Notes under the pieces: generated by a model | Seen by the model: the letters and a program-made list of their open reading frames with translations, nothing else | Databases searched by the model: none | Told to the model about the DNA's origin: nothing | Assembly: GCA_947034895.1 (NCBI GenBank) | Contig: OX344764.1 | Span: 13,268,001-13,332,000 of the forward strand | Length of the DNA stretch: 64,000 bases | Source of the DNA: Rhytidiadelphus loreus | Taxonomy: Eukaryota; Streptophyta; Bryopsida; Hypnales; Hylocomiaceae | Direction of reading: 5' to 3' | Shown: positions 1 to 12,627 of the stretch, piece by piece | Numbering within the stretch: position 1 is the stretch's first letter | How the letters are laid out: every line of letters starts with the position of its first letter | Position numbers and translations under genes: made by a program

Positions 1-59
1 GTAGCTTTAAGGTACAAAATTTTTAAGAACTTTTGACTACATGGTTAAAAGTTATTGTA

Positions 60-400
60 TAATATGTAGTTTCTATTGCTTGGTAAGTAGCCTAGATAGT
101 TTAAAAAAAAAAAAAATTTAAGAAAAAAAATTTGAACTTGATTTCCTAGATTTATATATATGTGGAAAGCTTTGAATCATTCCATTTTGATTGACAAGAT
201 GAAAGTTGTGAGGAGTTTTAGTTTGTAAACAATTATGAAATCTCTACTCTAAAATAAACTTTGAAGTTCTTTATTTAACTCAATTTTCAATATTTAAAAA
301 TAATAAAAGCATAAGATGTAGATTGTTTATTACAACTTACAACCATGGGGATTGAAAATTTTCAATTCCATAACTAAATTCTTAACAATTTAATATTTAA
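60..400 (+). repeat. Left arm of a long inverted repeat
   Basis: This stretch reads, in reverse complement, as a diverged copy of 4970-5320. Shared landmarks are the 'GGAAAGCTTTGAATCATTCC' block near 161-183 and the 'GTAGATTGTTTATTACAAC' block near 318-337. The arms are about 4.6 kb apart and similarity may run past the left edge of the window, so the element's ends cannot be placed. It may be a large foldback or TIR transposon; no coding capacity is visible between the arms. Confidence 0.6.
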
Positions 401-860
401 AATCATACTCTAGAGATGGGTGACTAGAAAGAAATGACCCTTCCAACCCATCTCTGAACTTTTTTTCAAACATGACATCACAAAGTTTCCCTGTCATGAA
501 TTGTCAATAGTAATTGTACAATTATCGTTGAGCATTGCTTTTGTATTACATTCATTCATATTATTACATTCATTCATATGGAAATGTTGTTACAACACGA
601 TAATGACATTCATTAATACCATGCAATTTAGGCACATTTGAGTTTGAAGTGCTAAAGTTACACAATAACTATGTATGACAAAATATATATGACTTCAGTG
701 GTTTAGTGATGGGCCACTAATTTTGTGCAACATTAGTGCTTTTCTAAGACATATAAATTTAGTGCAATGATCACACAACATCATGTCCGTGCATAGTTAT
801 TGTACTAACATTTCATTTTTTTATTTTTCACAATTTCAATATTAAGTCAATTGGAAAAAA
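401..860. other. AT-rich DNA, no gene seen
   Basis: Short imperfect palindromes occur, for example the 'AGAGATGGGT' and 'ACCCATCTCT' pair at 411-455. I see no ORF, RNA gene or transposon end here. Confidence 0.5.
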
Positions 861-1749
861 AATTGTGTTCAAAGTAAAAATTCAGACCTCATTTAGGCAT
901 AGTAGAATAACTTTTTTCAAAGAACTTCAAACAAAGAAAAGTTGGTAAATGAATCTAGCTTTCATTTCCAAAAATCCGTTTAAGATTTACAGTCTCTAAT
1001 CAAAAGTTATGAAAAAAGTCCAGAGATGGGTTGGAAGGGACATTTTTTTAACATTTTCAAATATTGCCTCTGAATTTTGTCCATAACTTTTTATTGGAAG
1101 CTCTAAATCTCATATAAGGTAAACCAGCCCATGACAGGCAGAATGACTGATTTGGTATGTTGCCATTAGCAAAATAAAATCAGATTTTTGTCTATGCAGA
1201 GACAACTTTGAGAAATGAAAGAAGCAGTTAAAATTTAGTTTTTGGACAATGTAGGAATTATTTTTTGAATTTTTAAAGTATTTTTCCAAAATAGTCTGTA
1301 GACTACCTGAAATCAACAAAATATGTCTTCATGATGGTCATCTTACCACCTAATGTAGTCTTCAGATTTCCTAACACAACCACGAGATTTTTTAATGTGG
1401 CCATCACATAAAGGAATAAAAAACAACTCTTTATGATGAGTTTACACTCACAATATGTAAGTGTCCTATGACAGTCATTACTAATTCTATCACAATCACC
1501 TAATACACTAATGTGGGCCACTAACCAACCTAATTAAGTCATAGCAGCAAAAATCTGAAATGGACTGTAATGGGGGGATTAGTAGGTGTGTGTATTAGGC
1601 ACTTGGCCTGTCATGGGCTGGTTTACCTTAGATTTTTGGAAATGAAAGCTAGATCCATTTACCAACTTTTTGTAGTTCAAAGTTCTTTAAAAAAAGGTTT
1701 TCTACTCTGCCAAATTGAGGTCTGAATTTCTACTTTGAACACAATTTCT
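861..1749. mobile_element. Foldback (inverted-repeat) element
   Basis: Bases 861-980 and 1630-1749 are inverted copies of each other, sharing for example 'CTAGCTTTCATTTCCAAAAA' near 956-975. A second inverted block pairs 1118-1141 with 1606-1630 ('GGTAAACCAGCCCATGACAG'). The right arm is continuous, while the left arm is broken by about 137 bp at 981-1117. No protein is encoded. Superfamily is not assigned because target-site duplications are not clear. Confidence 0.7.
981..1117. repeat. Small hairpin element nested in the foldback arm
   Basis: This segment is missing from the matching position of the right arm near 1630, so it looks like an insertion. It has inverted ends ('CTAATCAAAAGTTATG' near 996-1011 against 'CATAACTTTTTATTGGAAG' near 1082-1100). 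A related hairpin lies at 42890-43015. Confidence 0.5.
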
Positions 1750-2764
1750 ACATTTTCAAAACAACTTGACAATGAGCAATCAAACTCTCATCTTCAGATT
1801 GTCCCATATTGTTTGAGTGTTGATTGAATGAATTTTAGTATAAAGATGACCTCTCCACCTTTCACTTTCACCAATTGTCAATGAAGAGATTTCCTTACTA
1901 CACTTTCAAGTTTCTTGATGGCCTACTAATGGAATCAATTCAAGCTACAATGAATTGATTCCTTCACTATGCTATCAAGTTTCTTGGTGGCCTATAGATG
2001 GATTTGGTTCAAGCTAAAACTTTGTGGCCTTCAGAAGTTGCAAATTTTTTATTGAACATTAAAATCATTGTTGATTAGAATGGTGATCAACAATAGAATA
2101 TAAAAAATATTTTTGGAATATTATTACCATTTTATAAGTGTTATTGCAATAATAACAACAATGACATTGATGTCATGGATTTTCTGTGTACTATAACACA
2201 GAAAATGCATGATAAAAAATATAAATTTTTGTGTATAATTTGTGTCTTTTGCACACTTGTGATTAATGTGTAGAAGCCACATAGTTAATACTTAGTGCTA
2301 GTTCTTTGCAATAATCATGTGCATTGTAACGATGCAATAACTTGCAAATTAACGTATGCACCCATGAAATAGTAGTAACTACATGATAAATGGTAATATT
2401 TCACTGGTCGTAAACTTTGAGATGATGAGTATGAAATATTTTTGGTTGAAATTTTTTAAATGTATTCCCAACTTGTTTCTCTAACATATTATGGAGAGTT
2501 GCAAGTTGTAGGATCTACACATTTTTGTTTGAAAAGTTTGAAAAGATGAGACGTAACCATTTGGGAAGAGTTGAAGATATTTATTTTTAAAATCCAAACA
2601 TCATGATCTTGCAATTGGTAAGGTTTCTTCAAGTGAAATTTTAGAAGGGTGTACTCCGTTAACAAGTTAACTAAGGGTTAAATGCTCTACTTGCTAATGT
2701 GTCTCTCACATCAGTTTGTTTATGTTGCCAATTGTCAGAGCTTACTTGAGACAATTGAGTTTTT
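1750..2764. other. AT-rich intergenic DNA
   Basis: There is a local imperfect repeat around 1885-2005 (two versions of a phrase containing 'TTTCTTGATGGCCTA' and 'TTTCTTGGTGGCCTA'). Otherwise I see no gene or element end. Confidence 0.45.
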
Positions 2765-3246
2765 CTTAACCCCAAAATGACTCTGGGATTTCCTGAGCTT
2801 CTAGAAATTTGTTCTAAATTGAGCAAAAAACCAACATTTTGATAAGTTGTATCATGTTTTTTGAATTGTAACCATATGAAATCAATCTAGACATGTTACA
2901 GATCACATTAGAAACGAAAACACAACAATATCTCTTATGGATTGAAAGATTATAGTGTTTGATCATGAAGGTGTTAAAACTGTGAAAGTGATTTGAAGTT
3001 TTTCAATCCTCTTTTCACATGTCAAATCTAAAAAGTTGGGCACCAAAAAAATATAAGGTTAAAGGGCCTAACATGCATAACTCCAATCAATTTATGACTT
3101 CTCAAAATATACTCTAAAATCTTTTTAAATAAATTTCTAATGTGATTTTTTCTTAAAGATCTAGTGTATTTGAGGCTCATTCCCAAGAGCCCTCAATACT
3201 ACAAAAAAGTCAAGATTGCAATGGACACCCGTGCACAAAATCTTGA
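2765..3246 (+). repeat. Dispersed repeat, copy 1
   Basis: This segment aligns in direct orientation with 37328-37806. Both start with 'CTTAACCCC', share 'CCAACATTTTGATAAGTT', 'AAACACAACAATATC' and 'GTTAAAGGGCCT', and end at 'GCACAAAATCTTG'. No long ORF is present, so this is probably part of a non-coding transposon. Confidence 0.7.
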
Positions 3247-4221
3247 ATAGAAAAATCATAATCAATCATTTTCAAAATCAGATTTTTGAAGCTAAAACTA
3301 GACTTCAAAAATATTTTTTCAAAAATATAAACTACTAAAAATATTAATTTAGTAAGGTTTTATTTAACTTCAAAAATTGGTCAAAGACACATTTTGTCCT
3401 CAAGGTCATTTGGGGGTCAAGGTTTTTTTTAAAGAAGATTTAAACAAAGGCATGGCATTGCAAGTGGAAATACTTCAAGCAATCTCTCATGTCAAATCAA
3501 TATTTCTACAAGTTTTCATCTCCTTGGAGAAATCCCCCTAAAGCCTTGACCTGCAAAACATGTGGCCAATATCACAATTCCGTGGTGTTTCGCATGCTTT
3601 GAATTCATTTATTTCTCACTAATTGTGTTGACTTTTTGTGCCTCGTGGTCATCTCTCTCGTGGTTTGGGTGTCACCCCGTACCACAAAGCTTTGACTTTT
3701 CTTATACCATTTAGAAGAGACCAATTTGCCCTTTATTCATCTTTTATTCTAGTGGTTTGTCACGAAGCGATGAACCTTAGACTTTGTTAAATACAAATTG
3801 TGTCACATCCTTCTTTGTTATTCACTGTTGGTGGTCAAGTTTTGTATGGTGAAGTCTTAATTTCATCCACACCCATTAATTAAAGTCATTGTTAATATTT
3901 TTTTTAGTTTAAGATTTGCTCCAAAACGACCTAAATGGCATAGCTTTGACTTTTAAAAAAAATTCCCTTTTAAAGAAAATCAATTAGAATTATATGGATG
4001 AGAAAATTGAATCCATTAGAATCCATTAAAAAGAGAGTCCAATCACAAAAGAGAGCTAGAGAGGGTCTTGTCCCAATTGGAGCCAATGAAGTTGGATAGC
4101 TGGGGGCAAGTCGTTGAAGCCGGGCCCCTAGATTTTCCACTATTGAGATTAGGCATGCTCATCCTAGTGAATGAGGACATCCAGATTTTGGAGCCCCCGT
4201 GCAATTGGGGCCCTATGGCTG
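3247..4221. other. AT-rich intergenic DNA
   Basis: No gene recognised. A 65-aa ORF at 4068-4265 (+) runs into the tandem repeat below and has no recognisable motif. Confidence 0.4.
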
Positions 4222-4388
4222 TGAGTCATAAAAAATTGGGAGGGTTCTATGGCCATGAGTCATAAAAAACTAAGAGGGCCCTATAACCTTGAGTCATAGA
4301 AAATTGAGAGGGCCATGTGGCATGGAGTCATCAAAATCTAAGAGGGCCGGCCTCATCGTCAATGAGTCATAGAAAATTGAGAGGGCTT
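4222..4388 (+). repeat. 34-bp tandem repeat, about five copies
   Basis: Copies start at about 4222, 4256, 4290, 4323 and 4363, each with 'TGAGTCATARAAAA' followed by 'GAGAGGGC'-like bases. The period is 33-34 bp, with one 40-bp unit. Confidence 0.8.
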
Positions 4389-4969
4389 GTTATCCAGGGA
4401 TTATCAGTGTACAATGCAACAAGGGACAAGTGCAAGGTGAACGAAAGTAGTGTGAGTGAGTTGTGATTTCAATTGATGAATTCCAAATACTTGTACACAA
4501 CAAAGAACAAGAATCCAAAGGTTGAAAGAGGACCATTAGGAGAGGAGTATTCAAATTCTTTTAACCCCTTAAATTCCTTCACTATGTTTTCACCCAAAAT
4601 GCTCTAAAACTGTCATTTCTAGTATAAGTATCAAATTTTTGAAAAGAAAAAATTTACGCATGTAACCATAGGATCTTGTAGTATGCTGATTTGAGAACAT
4701 GTGCTAATTTTTTTTTTAAATTCAGCGTGTGGATTGCAATATATATGCATTCAAATTCATTGAAATCATTTTTTGGCCTAGCTTGTGAAATACGAGGAAG
4801 CTGCACTTCACAAGCTCACTTTTCTGTGGAAAAATGTCCAAAATGGTAGTGCTTGTTTGGATTCTTTTTTCTAGACAAGTTGGCTACATGCTTAAAAAAT
4901 TTCATATCATTTGGAACTGTACAAGATATAGGAAAAAAATAGTAAGTAGAAAGAAGTAGTGAATGACTA

Positions 4970-5320
4970 AAAATACAAGATTGTTAAAAATTTAGTTATG
5001 GAATTGAAAAATGTCAAACTCAATGGTTGCAATGTTGTAATAAACAATCTACATCCTATGATTTTATTTTTTTCAAAAAATATTGAAAATTGAGTAAGAT
5101 GAAGGCCTTCAAATTTTATTTTAGAGTAGAGATTCCATAACTGCCCGCAAACTAAAACTCCTCATAACTTTTGACTCATTGATCAAAATGGAATGATTCA
5201 AAGCTTTCCAAATATACATAACTTTAGAAATCCAATATCAAATTTTTGTTTATTAAAAAAAATGATTTTTTCTGATTTGCCTAGACTGCATGGATGAAAA
5301 AAAATGTAACATATTAGGCC
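4970..5320 (-). repeat. Right arm of the long inverted repeat
   Basis: Inverted counterpart of 60-400, sharing the 'GGAATGATTCAAAGCTTTCC' block near 5190-5209 and 'GTTGTAATAAACAATCTACA' near 5034-5053. It is imperfect, which suggests an old insertion. Confidence 0.6.
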
Positions 5321-7958
5321 CTAATTTTTGACTCATATTTCCAAATTTCATGAAATGTAGTGCATATGAAAGATATTCCTTGTCCCCACCTTCTACTAAA
5401 TTTCAACCTAATATATGCAAATCTCTAGTCATAAGTACCTGCCCAAAATTTCTATGTTGCCAAAAAACACATGTTGGTCCTTTAGGGGTTAAATAGTTTT
5501 TGACTTGGATTAAGGACAAAAAGAAAGCAGAAACTAAGAATAGATGACCATTTGAGATGCCAAGATTTAGATATACTTAGAAGAACTTAACAAGCCCTTT
5601 GATCTTTTGTTTGATTCTTTTGACAATTAGCAAGCATAATTAGAAGTTTAGAAGTCAATAAGGGGGGTCTTCAAAATATCTCAAATAAATAAATAGAAAA
5701 AGAAAAGATGTAGAAAAGAAATAGATTGGGAACATTGTAACCATAGGAATAAGATTAGTCTACAAACTCCTTCAATTCATTGTAACCATAGTTTAAGTGG
5801 TACACTAACCTCAAGAAAAATATAAAATGGAGTTTGATAGGATACTATAATGAAATTATGATCATGATCAATGAAGATGGGTGCATTGTATCCACCAATC
5901 TAGAGATATCTATACAATTTTTCCTTCTCCTAGTTGTTCTTTTTTGTAGGGATATTAATTTAGAAATAGGAAAATTAACTTAGTAACTAAGCGGTTAATT
6001 CAGACCATTATGAATTTACCAAAATACAGCTTTGAATTTAGAATCAAGTAGCTAATTTCTAGAGGTTTATGGAAACATATTAAACTTATAAAATAGATAA
6101 AATTTGAAGAAGTTATGCTTTGATGAAGTTTCATAGTTAATGTGGATGAAAATAGTAAAAATAATCAAATGAAATTTAAAAAAAAATTAGAATCTAGATT
6201 AAAGGTCAGAGGTTAAAACCAAAAGAAAAAATCAATTTGGTAGTTTAAATAAGTAGAAAATAATGAATGAAGTTTTAAAGTACCGAACAGTGGTCAAACT
6301 TCATTTGTCCATAACTTTTGATAGTTTGAAAGTTCAAACTTTAAGTATATTTAGATTTTAGAAAGTCAATTTTAGTATGTATAAACTAAAAGCATTAAAA
6401 ATCTGAAAATTAAAAATTAAAAGTAGAGGTCCAAAGTAGTAAATAGTCTATTAGAATCTTTTGAAATCAACGAAGGAACAATTCAAAGTCAAAATCATTT
6501 AGGAAATATTTAGAGGATTTCAAAACTGTGCACACTTAAAAAAATAGGTTAAATTAAAAAAGATAATAAAGGATGAAGTTTGGTCTTAGAATTGGATGAA
6601 AGTAGTAATTATTTGCCCAATTCAATTGAAATTGAAATTGTAGGAATGGAATTAACTTTAACAAGAATTCCAAAATCAAAAGTGAATATAGATCAACATG
6701 TAATTAGAAATTGATGGATGAAGTTTAATAGGATAGTTTAGAAGCCCAACTTCATCTACGAATAACTTTAGTAGGCAACTCTGATTAAGACATAGTTTTA
6801 TCATTTCCCAGAGTATGACATGCTCTACTACTTAGGCTAGCTAAATTCAAATTTAGTTGACTTTTATTTGAAGGTTCAAAGTTTAGGACTTCTGACCCAC
6901 ATTAGCCAAAACCAACTGAGGTTACTAACTTTCGATTGCAGTGTCTTAGGATTTACACTTAGATAATTTAGGATTAGCAAAAAATAAGATTTGTTCATTG
7001 TTTGGAAGGCACAATTGGACGGCGCTTAGACAACCATTTAGGAATTCAACAACAAAAACACCAAGAACCAAGTTGTGCTTGTTTTATCTCAAGGGTGCAT
7101 AAGACATTTTAGGATGGATTTTGGTTGTCTTCAAGGTTCAAAACTAAGGTAGAAGACCAATTCCTTGACAATGGCACAATGCATGAAGAAGATGCAGAGG
7201 TGCATCCTTTGTTGGTTGTAGACATAATCATCTACCTCCTTCATTTTGTATCAATTGTATATGTGGCTTATTTTCTCATGGTGTGTCCTATTGATGGTGA
7301 CTCGCAACTATTTTGACTTGGTCAAGCACTTACAAATCCTAATCTAGACCGTAGACATGTCAATTCTATTCAAGGATAGTATCTCATGCCTACTTCAAAT
7401 CAACACATTGATGTGGACACATATTCTAGATGGCACTCAAAAGAAAGGAATGTATAATGTAAGAATATGATTTTTCTAGTTGAATTGGTCACATACGGAT
7501 TATATCACTACAACATGGAAGTCACTTATAAAGCTAAGGATTTCATATCTAAAAATTAAAATTCCAAAAATATAAATCAACATTATCAAATTATAGATGG
7601 GCTCCTTCATGTATGATTTGGACAATGATGCATCTTCGGCACAAGAATGAATAGTTTATAGACATATGACTAGACTAAACTTCTTGCGGTTTACATAAAG
7701 TGCAAGTTTGCAGGTGCATTTATTACTAATATTATTTTGAAAATGGATGTTACAATTGTTGAACAATACAATAAATTATTATTGTTATTCCCTCATCATC
7801 TGGTGTATTTTGGATCTTCTTTATAGTATTTCCATTATAAATACTTGTTTTATTTGCAAATGTTGTATGCACTTATCTTTTTCCAAAATGAGTAATTTAG
7901 AACTTCTCTACAAATGTCCATTCCATTTGTTCTACTTTGATCTTAAGATTGATGTCTT
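5321..7958. other. AT-rich gene-free DNA
   Basis: No exon, tRNA or element end could be supported. Two short ORFs (63 aa at 7125-7316 and 72 aa at 7747-7965, both +) lack recognisable motifs and have the composition of the background. Confidence 0.45.
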
Positions 7959-7966
7959 ATTATGAA

Positions 7967-8524
7967 CTCTGGGGTTCACTTAGAATGTCCATTAGAAACC
8001 ACATGCAAACAAAACTTTAGACCCCTATATATTTTTTGAATTTTAAATAAAAATAAATAAACAAAATAGGAATATATTTTCCTACTTTGAAAGTTCATGT
8101 TTTGAATTATTGATATTTTTATTTGTTAATAATAATTAATTACAAATTTTTGAAGTAAAAAAATACACTATAGAACTGAAAATAACTTTCACCCCCCTAT
8201 ATTATATATAAAAAAATTGTTTAAAAAATGAATTTTTTTTTTGAAAAATGACTCTCTATTGAAAGCTCATTTTGAGTTGAATATTGTTTCAATGGTCATC
8301 TAAGTGTGTTCTCTATTATCATTTGAGTTGAAAAATGTGCCATTTTAGTTCATTTTCAACCTCTTTTAGAAATCATTTCATATTTTATTTGAGTTGGAAA
8401 TTTTGGCAATAGAAATCTATGGTCATTATTAAACAATACTCAAAATTTTAGGTTGAAATTATAGTTTATTAGAACCACTTGTTCGCACGTGGTTTGTTGT
8501 AGTAGAACTAAATGCACCCCCAAG
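7967..8524 (+). mobile_element. hAT-like MITE, copy 1
   Basis: A 558-bp non-coding element flanked by the 8-bp duplication ATTATGAA (7959-7966 and 8525-8532). Ends are CTCTGGGGTTCACTTAG and, in reverse complement, CTTGGGGGTGCATTTAG. The interior matches three other copies in this window, with landmarks 'GAATTATTGATATTTTTATT' and 'ACAAATTTTTGAAGTAAAAA'. The 8-bp duplication and lack of coding suggest a non-autonomous hAT-type element; no transposase source is in the window. Confidence 0.85.
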
Positions 8525-8532
8525 ATTATGAA

Positions 8533-11500
8533 TGGTCTAGGTTCAATTCCAATTGGACTTGTTTGAGCACTCTTGACTTTACAAATGGCAATCCACTCTA
8601 TGTGAAAATGTAGTAAGGAAGCGTAAACAAATTTGATGTTCTTGCTATTAATTTTTATATTTAGAAAATTAATAACTCTCTTCACATATCAAAGTATCAA
8701 TTAATTGAAGTATTTCAAAACTAATGAACACTTATTGTACTCTAAATTTAAGACATAATTAAAACGAGATTCCAGATTGTCTCATTTTAATAAATATGGC
8801 CTTTTCAGAGCTTTTGTAAATGAACTACAAATACAATGGATCTTGAAGAAAATATCACATTAGAAATTCACTAAAACAATTGTAGAGTAGAGTTTCAGAA
8901 ATCATGTTTGATTGTGGTCATAAATGTTATGTCTTTAAACCTCTCTTATATATTTTAATGACCACATTTCAGATTCGCTATGTAAAAAGAGGATTAATAG
9001 ACTATACAACTCTTTAGTAGTTTTAACACCCTCATAATCAAATATTAAAATCTTTCTAGCACGGGTGTATGGCAATGTGATGGTTGTTTGAATGTTTGTT
9101 TGTGTGTAATTTGATTGAGTTATGTATGTGATTTGTATGTGTCAATTTGCTTTCCAAGTTGTATTGATTGTAAGTCTATGGTTATGAGCTTGTAGCCATC
9201 GTTTGCTTAAATGTGATTCAAAGATTACTAATCCGGAGTTGTTTGATCAATGTGGGTAGACAAGTTTAATTGAATTGACTTGGAAGTTGTAGAGCATGAT
9301 TCTGTACATATTACCAAGTTGGGACGTGTTTCAATATATATGTTGTAACTCCTAATTGAAATTTGATAATGTTGTTGGTTCTATTGTTTGTGTCTCTTAT
9401 AAGTAGAATGTGAATGTGTATTGTGAAAACTATAATTTGTTGAAATTCCTAATTGAAAGTCTTGTAAATTGTAGTATAATTAATGGGATGATTGTAGCCA
9501 TGGTGATTGCAAGAAACATTTATTCTTTTTTGTCACCTTGAGTGATAATTTTTTTGGCCATAACTGTTGTGCTCTAGTTCCAAATGACTCAAGATTTATT
9601 GGTAAAGGTACTCATTACTATTATACACCTTGTCTAATTTTTTGCATTTAAACAACAATTTACTATTGAAAAAGTGCCCTCAATTTTTGTCACATTTGCC
9701 AATTTGAGGGGGGGATTACTGAGTACTATTTGGTACCCCAAAAAACAATTTGGAGTTGAAATTTGGAGGGAATGATCTTCTAATAGACTTGCAACTACTC
9801 TCTAAAAGAATTCTAAAAATAGTTAATTGTTTGTTGTATGGAAGTCTATAAACTAAGTTTCTTTTGCTTACAATTCAAAACATGTAAAATATTATTTTGG
9901 TGGTTCTTTTGGTAAATGACCATCTCCATATAGTTGTTACAAATGGCTCATTTTTTAATTTAATTTTTCCTATTTTTAACAAATTAAAACATCAAAGTAT
10001 TTATTTTCTTGAGATTTTGTACTTTTTCAGTTCTCCTACTTAGAGAATTTTTCTATACTTTATCTTTTGAAAATACAATCTTCTTAAAGGTGTTTCTTAA
10101 AAACTATTTTTCTAATTTTAAAGTGCTCTAGAAAACTAAGCATGAGTACTATGAAAACTCAACCAAATTAGCAAGTGTTTCTTGCAATCACCTCCAACTT
10201 TAGCATTATGTATTTTGTTTGTTGCATAAAAATTTGATGAGATGAAATTAGTGTTATAGTTGTTTTGTGAGTGAAATTAGTATAAAGAAAATTAAATCCA
10301 AATTAGTGAAGAAAGATTGTGAGTTATATTACAAGAAAAAATATAGCAAATCAATTTGTAATGATGGACGTATTCAAGACAATTTGGAGACAGAGCAACC
10401 ATACAGTGTTAAAAAGGAAAAAGATACTAGTGCCTATAGAGGTATTAAAGTTGATTTAGAAACTACAGAGTTTGTAAATTGAAAGATAAATATATCTTAT
10501 CTTTGTGGACTTAAGAGGAGAGTGGAAAATTCTATAATTAGACAATTTTGAAGGAGTTACTGAATATAGTCAACCTATTAGACAGGTAATTGACAATAAA
10601 TTTTTTTGGTTGTGCTAATTGACTTAGAATGTTATTAACATCATACTTAATTCTTAGTCTCCATGTTGGAGTTTAATGCTAGGACTTATTTTTTCTATTT
10701 GGAATATATTCAATCTTACTACAGACTACAAAGGTAAAAATGGCCTAATAAGAGCATTTAGGGGTTAAATTGTTACTTTCAAATCCCAAGTGTGCAACTA
10801 AATACATCTCTAGAATGCAAATTACTTTATTAGTTTAAATAAGATACACTTAATTAGACTACATGCATGGCCATGAGATAATTTTTTTTTCTACACAAGC
10901 ATAATTACTTTTAGAGCATTTAATGGTAATTGTATAAAAGTATTGAGTATTGGATTGATTATTTTTTTAGCCGGTGTTTTAATTTGTATTCTAGTTTGAA
11001 TGAGCTTGATGCTTGTTTATATTTATTGGTTCAACTTCTTGCTCAAGTTCTAAAGATGAGGGTTGGGTCAATATTCTTGGAAGTTTTAGATTATGTATTG
11101 CTGTTTATTAAGATTATTGGTTAAATCATGGATTGAAAAGAACTGTGTGTTTTAAATTTGAATTTTTGCAAAGGAAGATAATGAATATGAAATTGGAATA
11201 AACTTTTAAGAATTGATATAAAAGACCGATCAAAATATAACTTTTTAAAGATGAACATCACTATGCTTTGGCAGATTTGACATTTCCTAATGTTTTGTTG
11301 GTTTTTGAACCGTAGAGAAGGCCAATAATTTGAATGCATTAAAAGCTTGCAACACCTACTAAACACTAATGAAATATCCATTCACTAATCAATGAATTTC
11401 ATGCAAAGTTTATGTATACTCCTTCAATTACAAGACATTCTTTCACTGATGAATTTTATGTGGAGTTCATGTGGAGTATTCCTTCAATCACAAGCTCCAA

Positions 11501-12627
11501 GTGCAATTTGGTCAAGAGTTCTATTTATAATGTTTTGAGTTTTAGATCCTCTTTGAAGTGTGTTTGCTCTACGTAGCAAATATGGAGTATCTCTTATATC
11601 TTTTCTATTTTCTACTATCTTTTGTCTTAATGTTAGCTACAATGTAGAAAAGTTTTCACAATTTATTTTGGGCCACTATCAAATATTAAAATACCTAATA
11701 TTGCATATTGTAACAATTGAAATGATGAGAATTACTTGAAATTAATTGCTTTGGCAATCCAAGGTTAAAAGGTCATTAAGAGGCCCTTTCTAATCACCAT
11801 ACACGTAATACTATATTGATAGTGTATGTTGTTGGTTGATGCTTAACTAATGAATAATTCAATACTCTACATAGTGTACAATTTTATTGCATTTTGATAT
11901 AGCCTTTTGATATTTAAAATTACCAAATTAAATTAATGTATTGTACTAAATAATAAAATGGACAATGCAAAAAACCTGAAGCTCCTCCTTGAAGGTCCCA
12001 ATTAGGATGGACAATTCATTTCCTAAATAGAAGTCGTGCTAGGTACCTTCATTTATCTACCCAATTAAAACTTGTTTTCTCAACCATGAAGAAACTTGAA
12101 AGTTGCCTTTGATATAGTCATGCAAGGTACAAAATTTCAAAGGATATCTTGCTATCACCCAAAAATTAACATTCTTCAATCTAAAGGTATAGGATTCGGA
12201 ACAAAAAAGACCTGCGTGTACAATCTAGCTTCTACTGAGACAAAAATACTTTCCTCTGAAACCATTGTCCTATATTATCATATACAAGAGATTTAGAAAG
12301 AGTAAGTTTTCATTTTGATTCTACGTTGGAATTTTTTTCTTCAAATACTAAATTCACAAGTTCAATAGCATCAACATCTAGATTACAAGCTACACCTTAT
12401 CAGCTCTTGAAGATAAAAGGAAGCTTCCTCATAGTTTAGGAGAGTGAGGGTTACAATTGGGATTGAAGTCTCTACAACTCTACAAGTGCATAGAGCATAT
12501 ACTATCTTATACATTGAAGTTGTGTAGGCCTACCCATTTCCATAGCCAATTACAACTACTACCAAATTGTTACTAATCCTAGTGCACCTCTAAAAGACAA
12601 CCTCGTAGTAGGAGAAGCCATGCATGG
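8533..12627. other. Gene-poor DNA downstream of the LRR kinase gene
   Basis: No transposon ends or RNA genes could be supported. A 71-aa Lys-rich ORF at 10267-10482 (+) and an 86-aa ORF at 11121-11381 (-) have no motif that I know. The last few hundred bases before 12628 should include the 3' UTR of the minus-strand kinase gene, whose end I cannot place. Confidence 0.4.
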
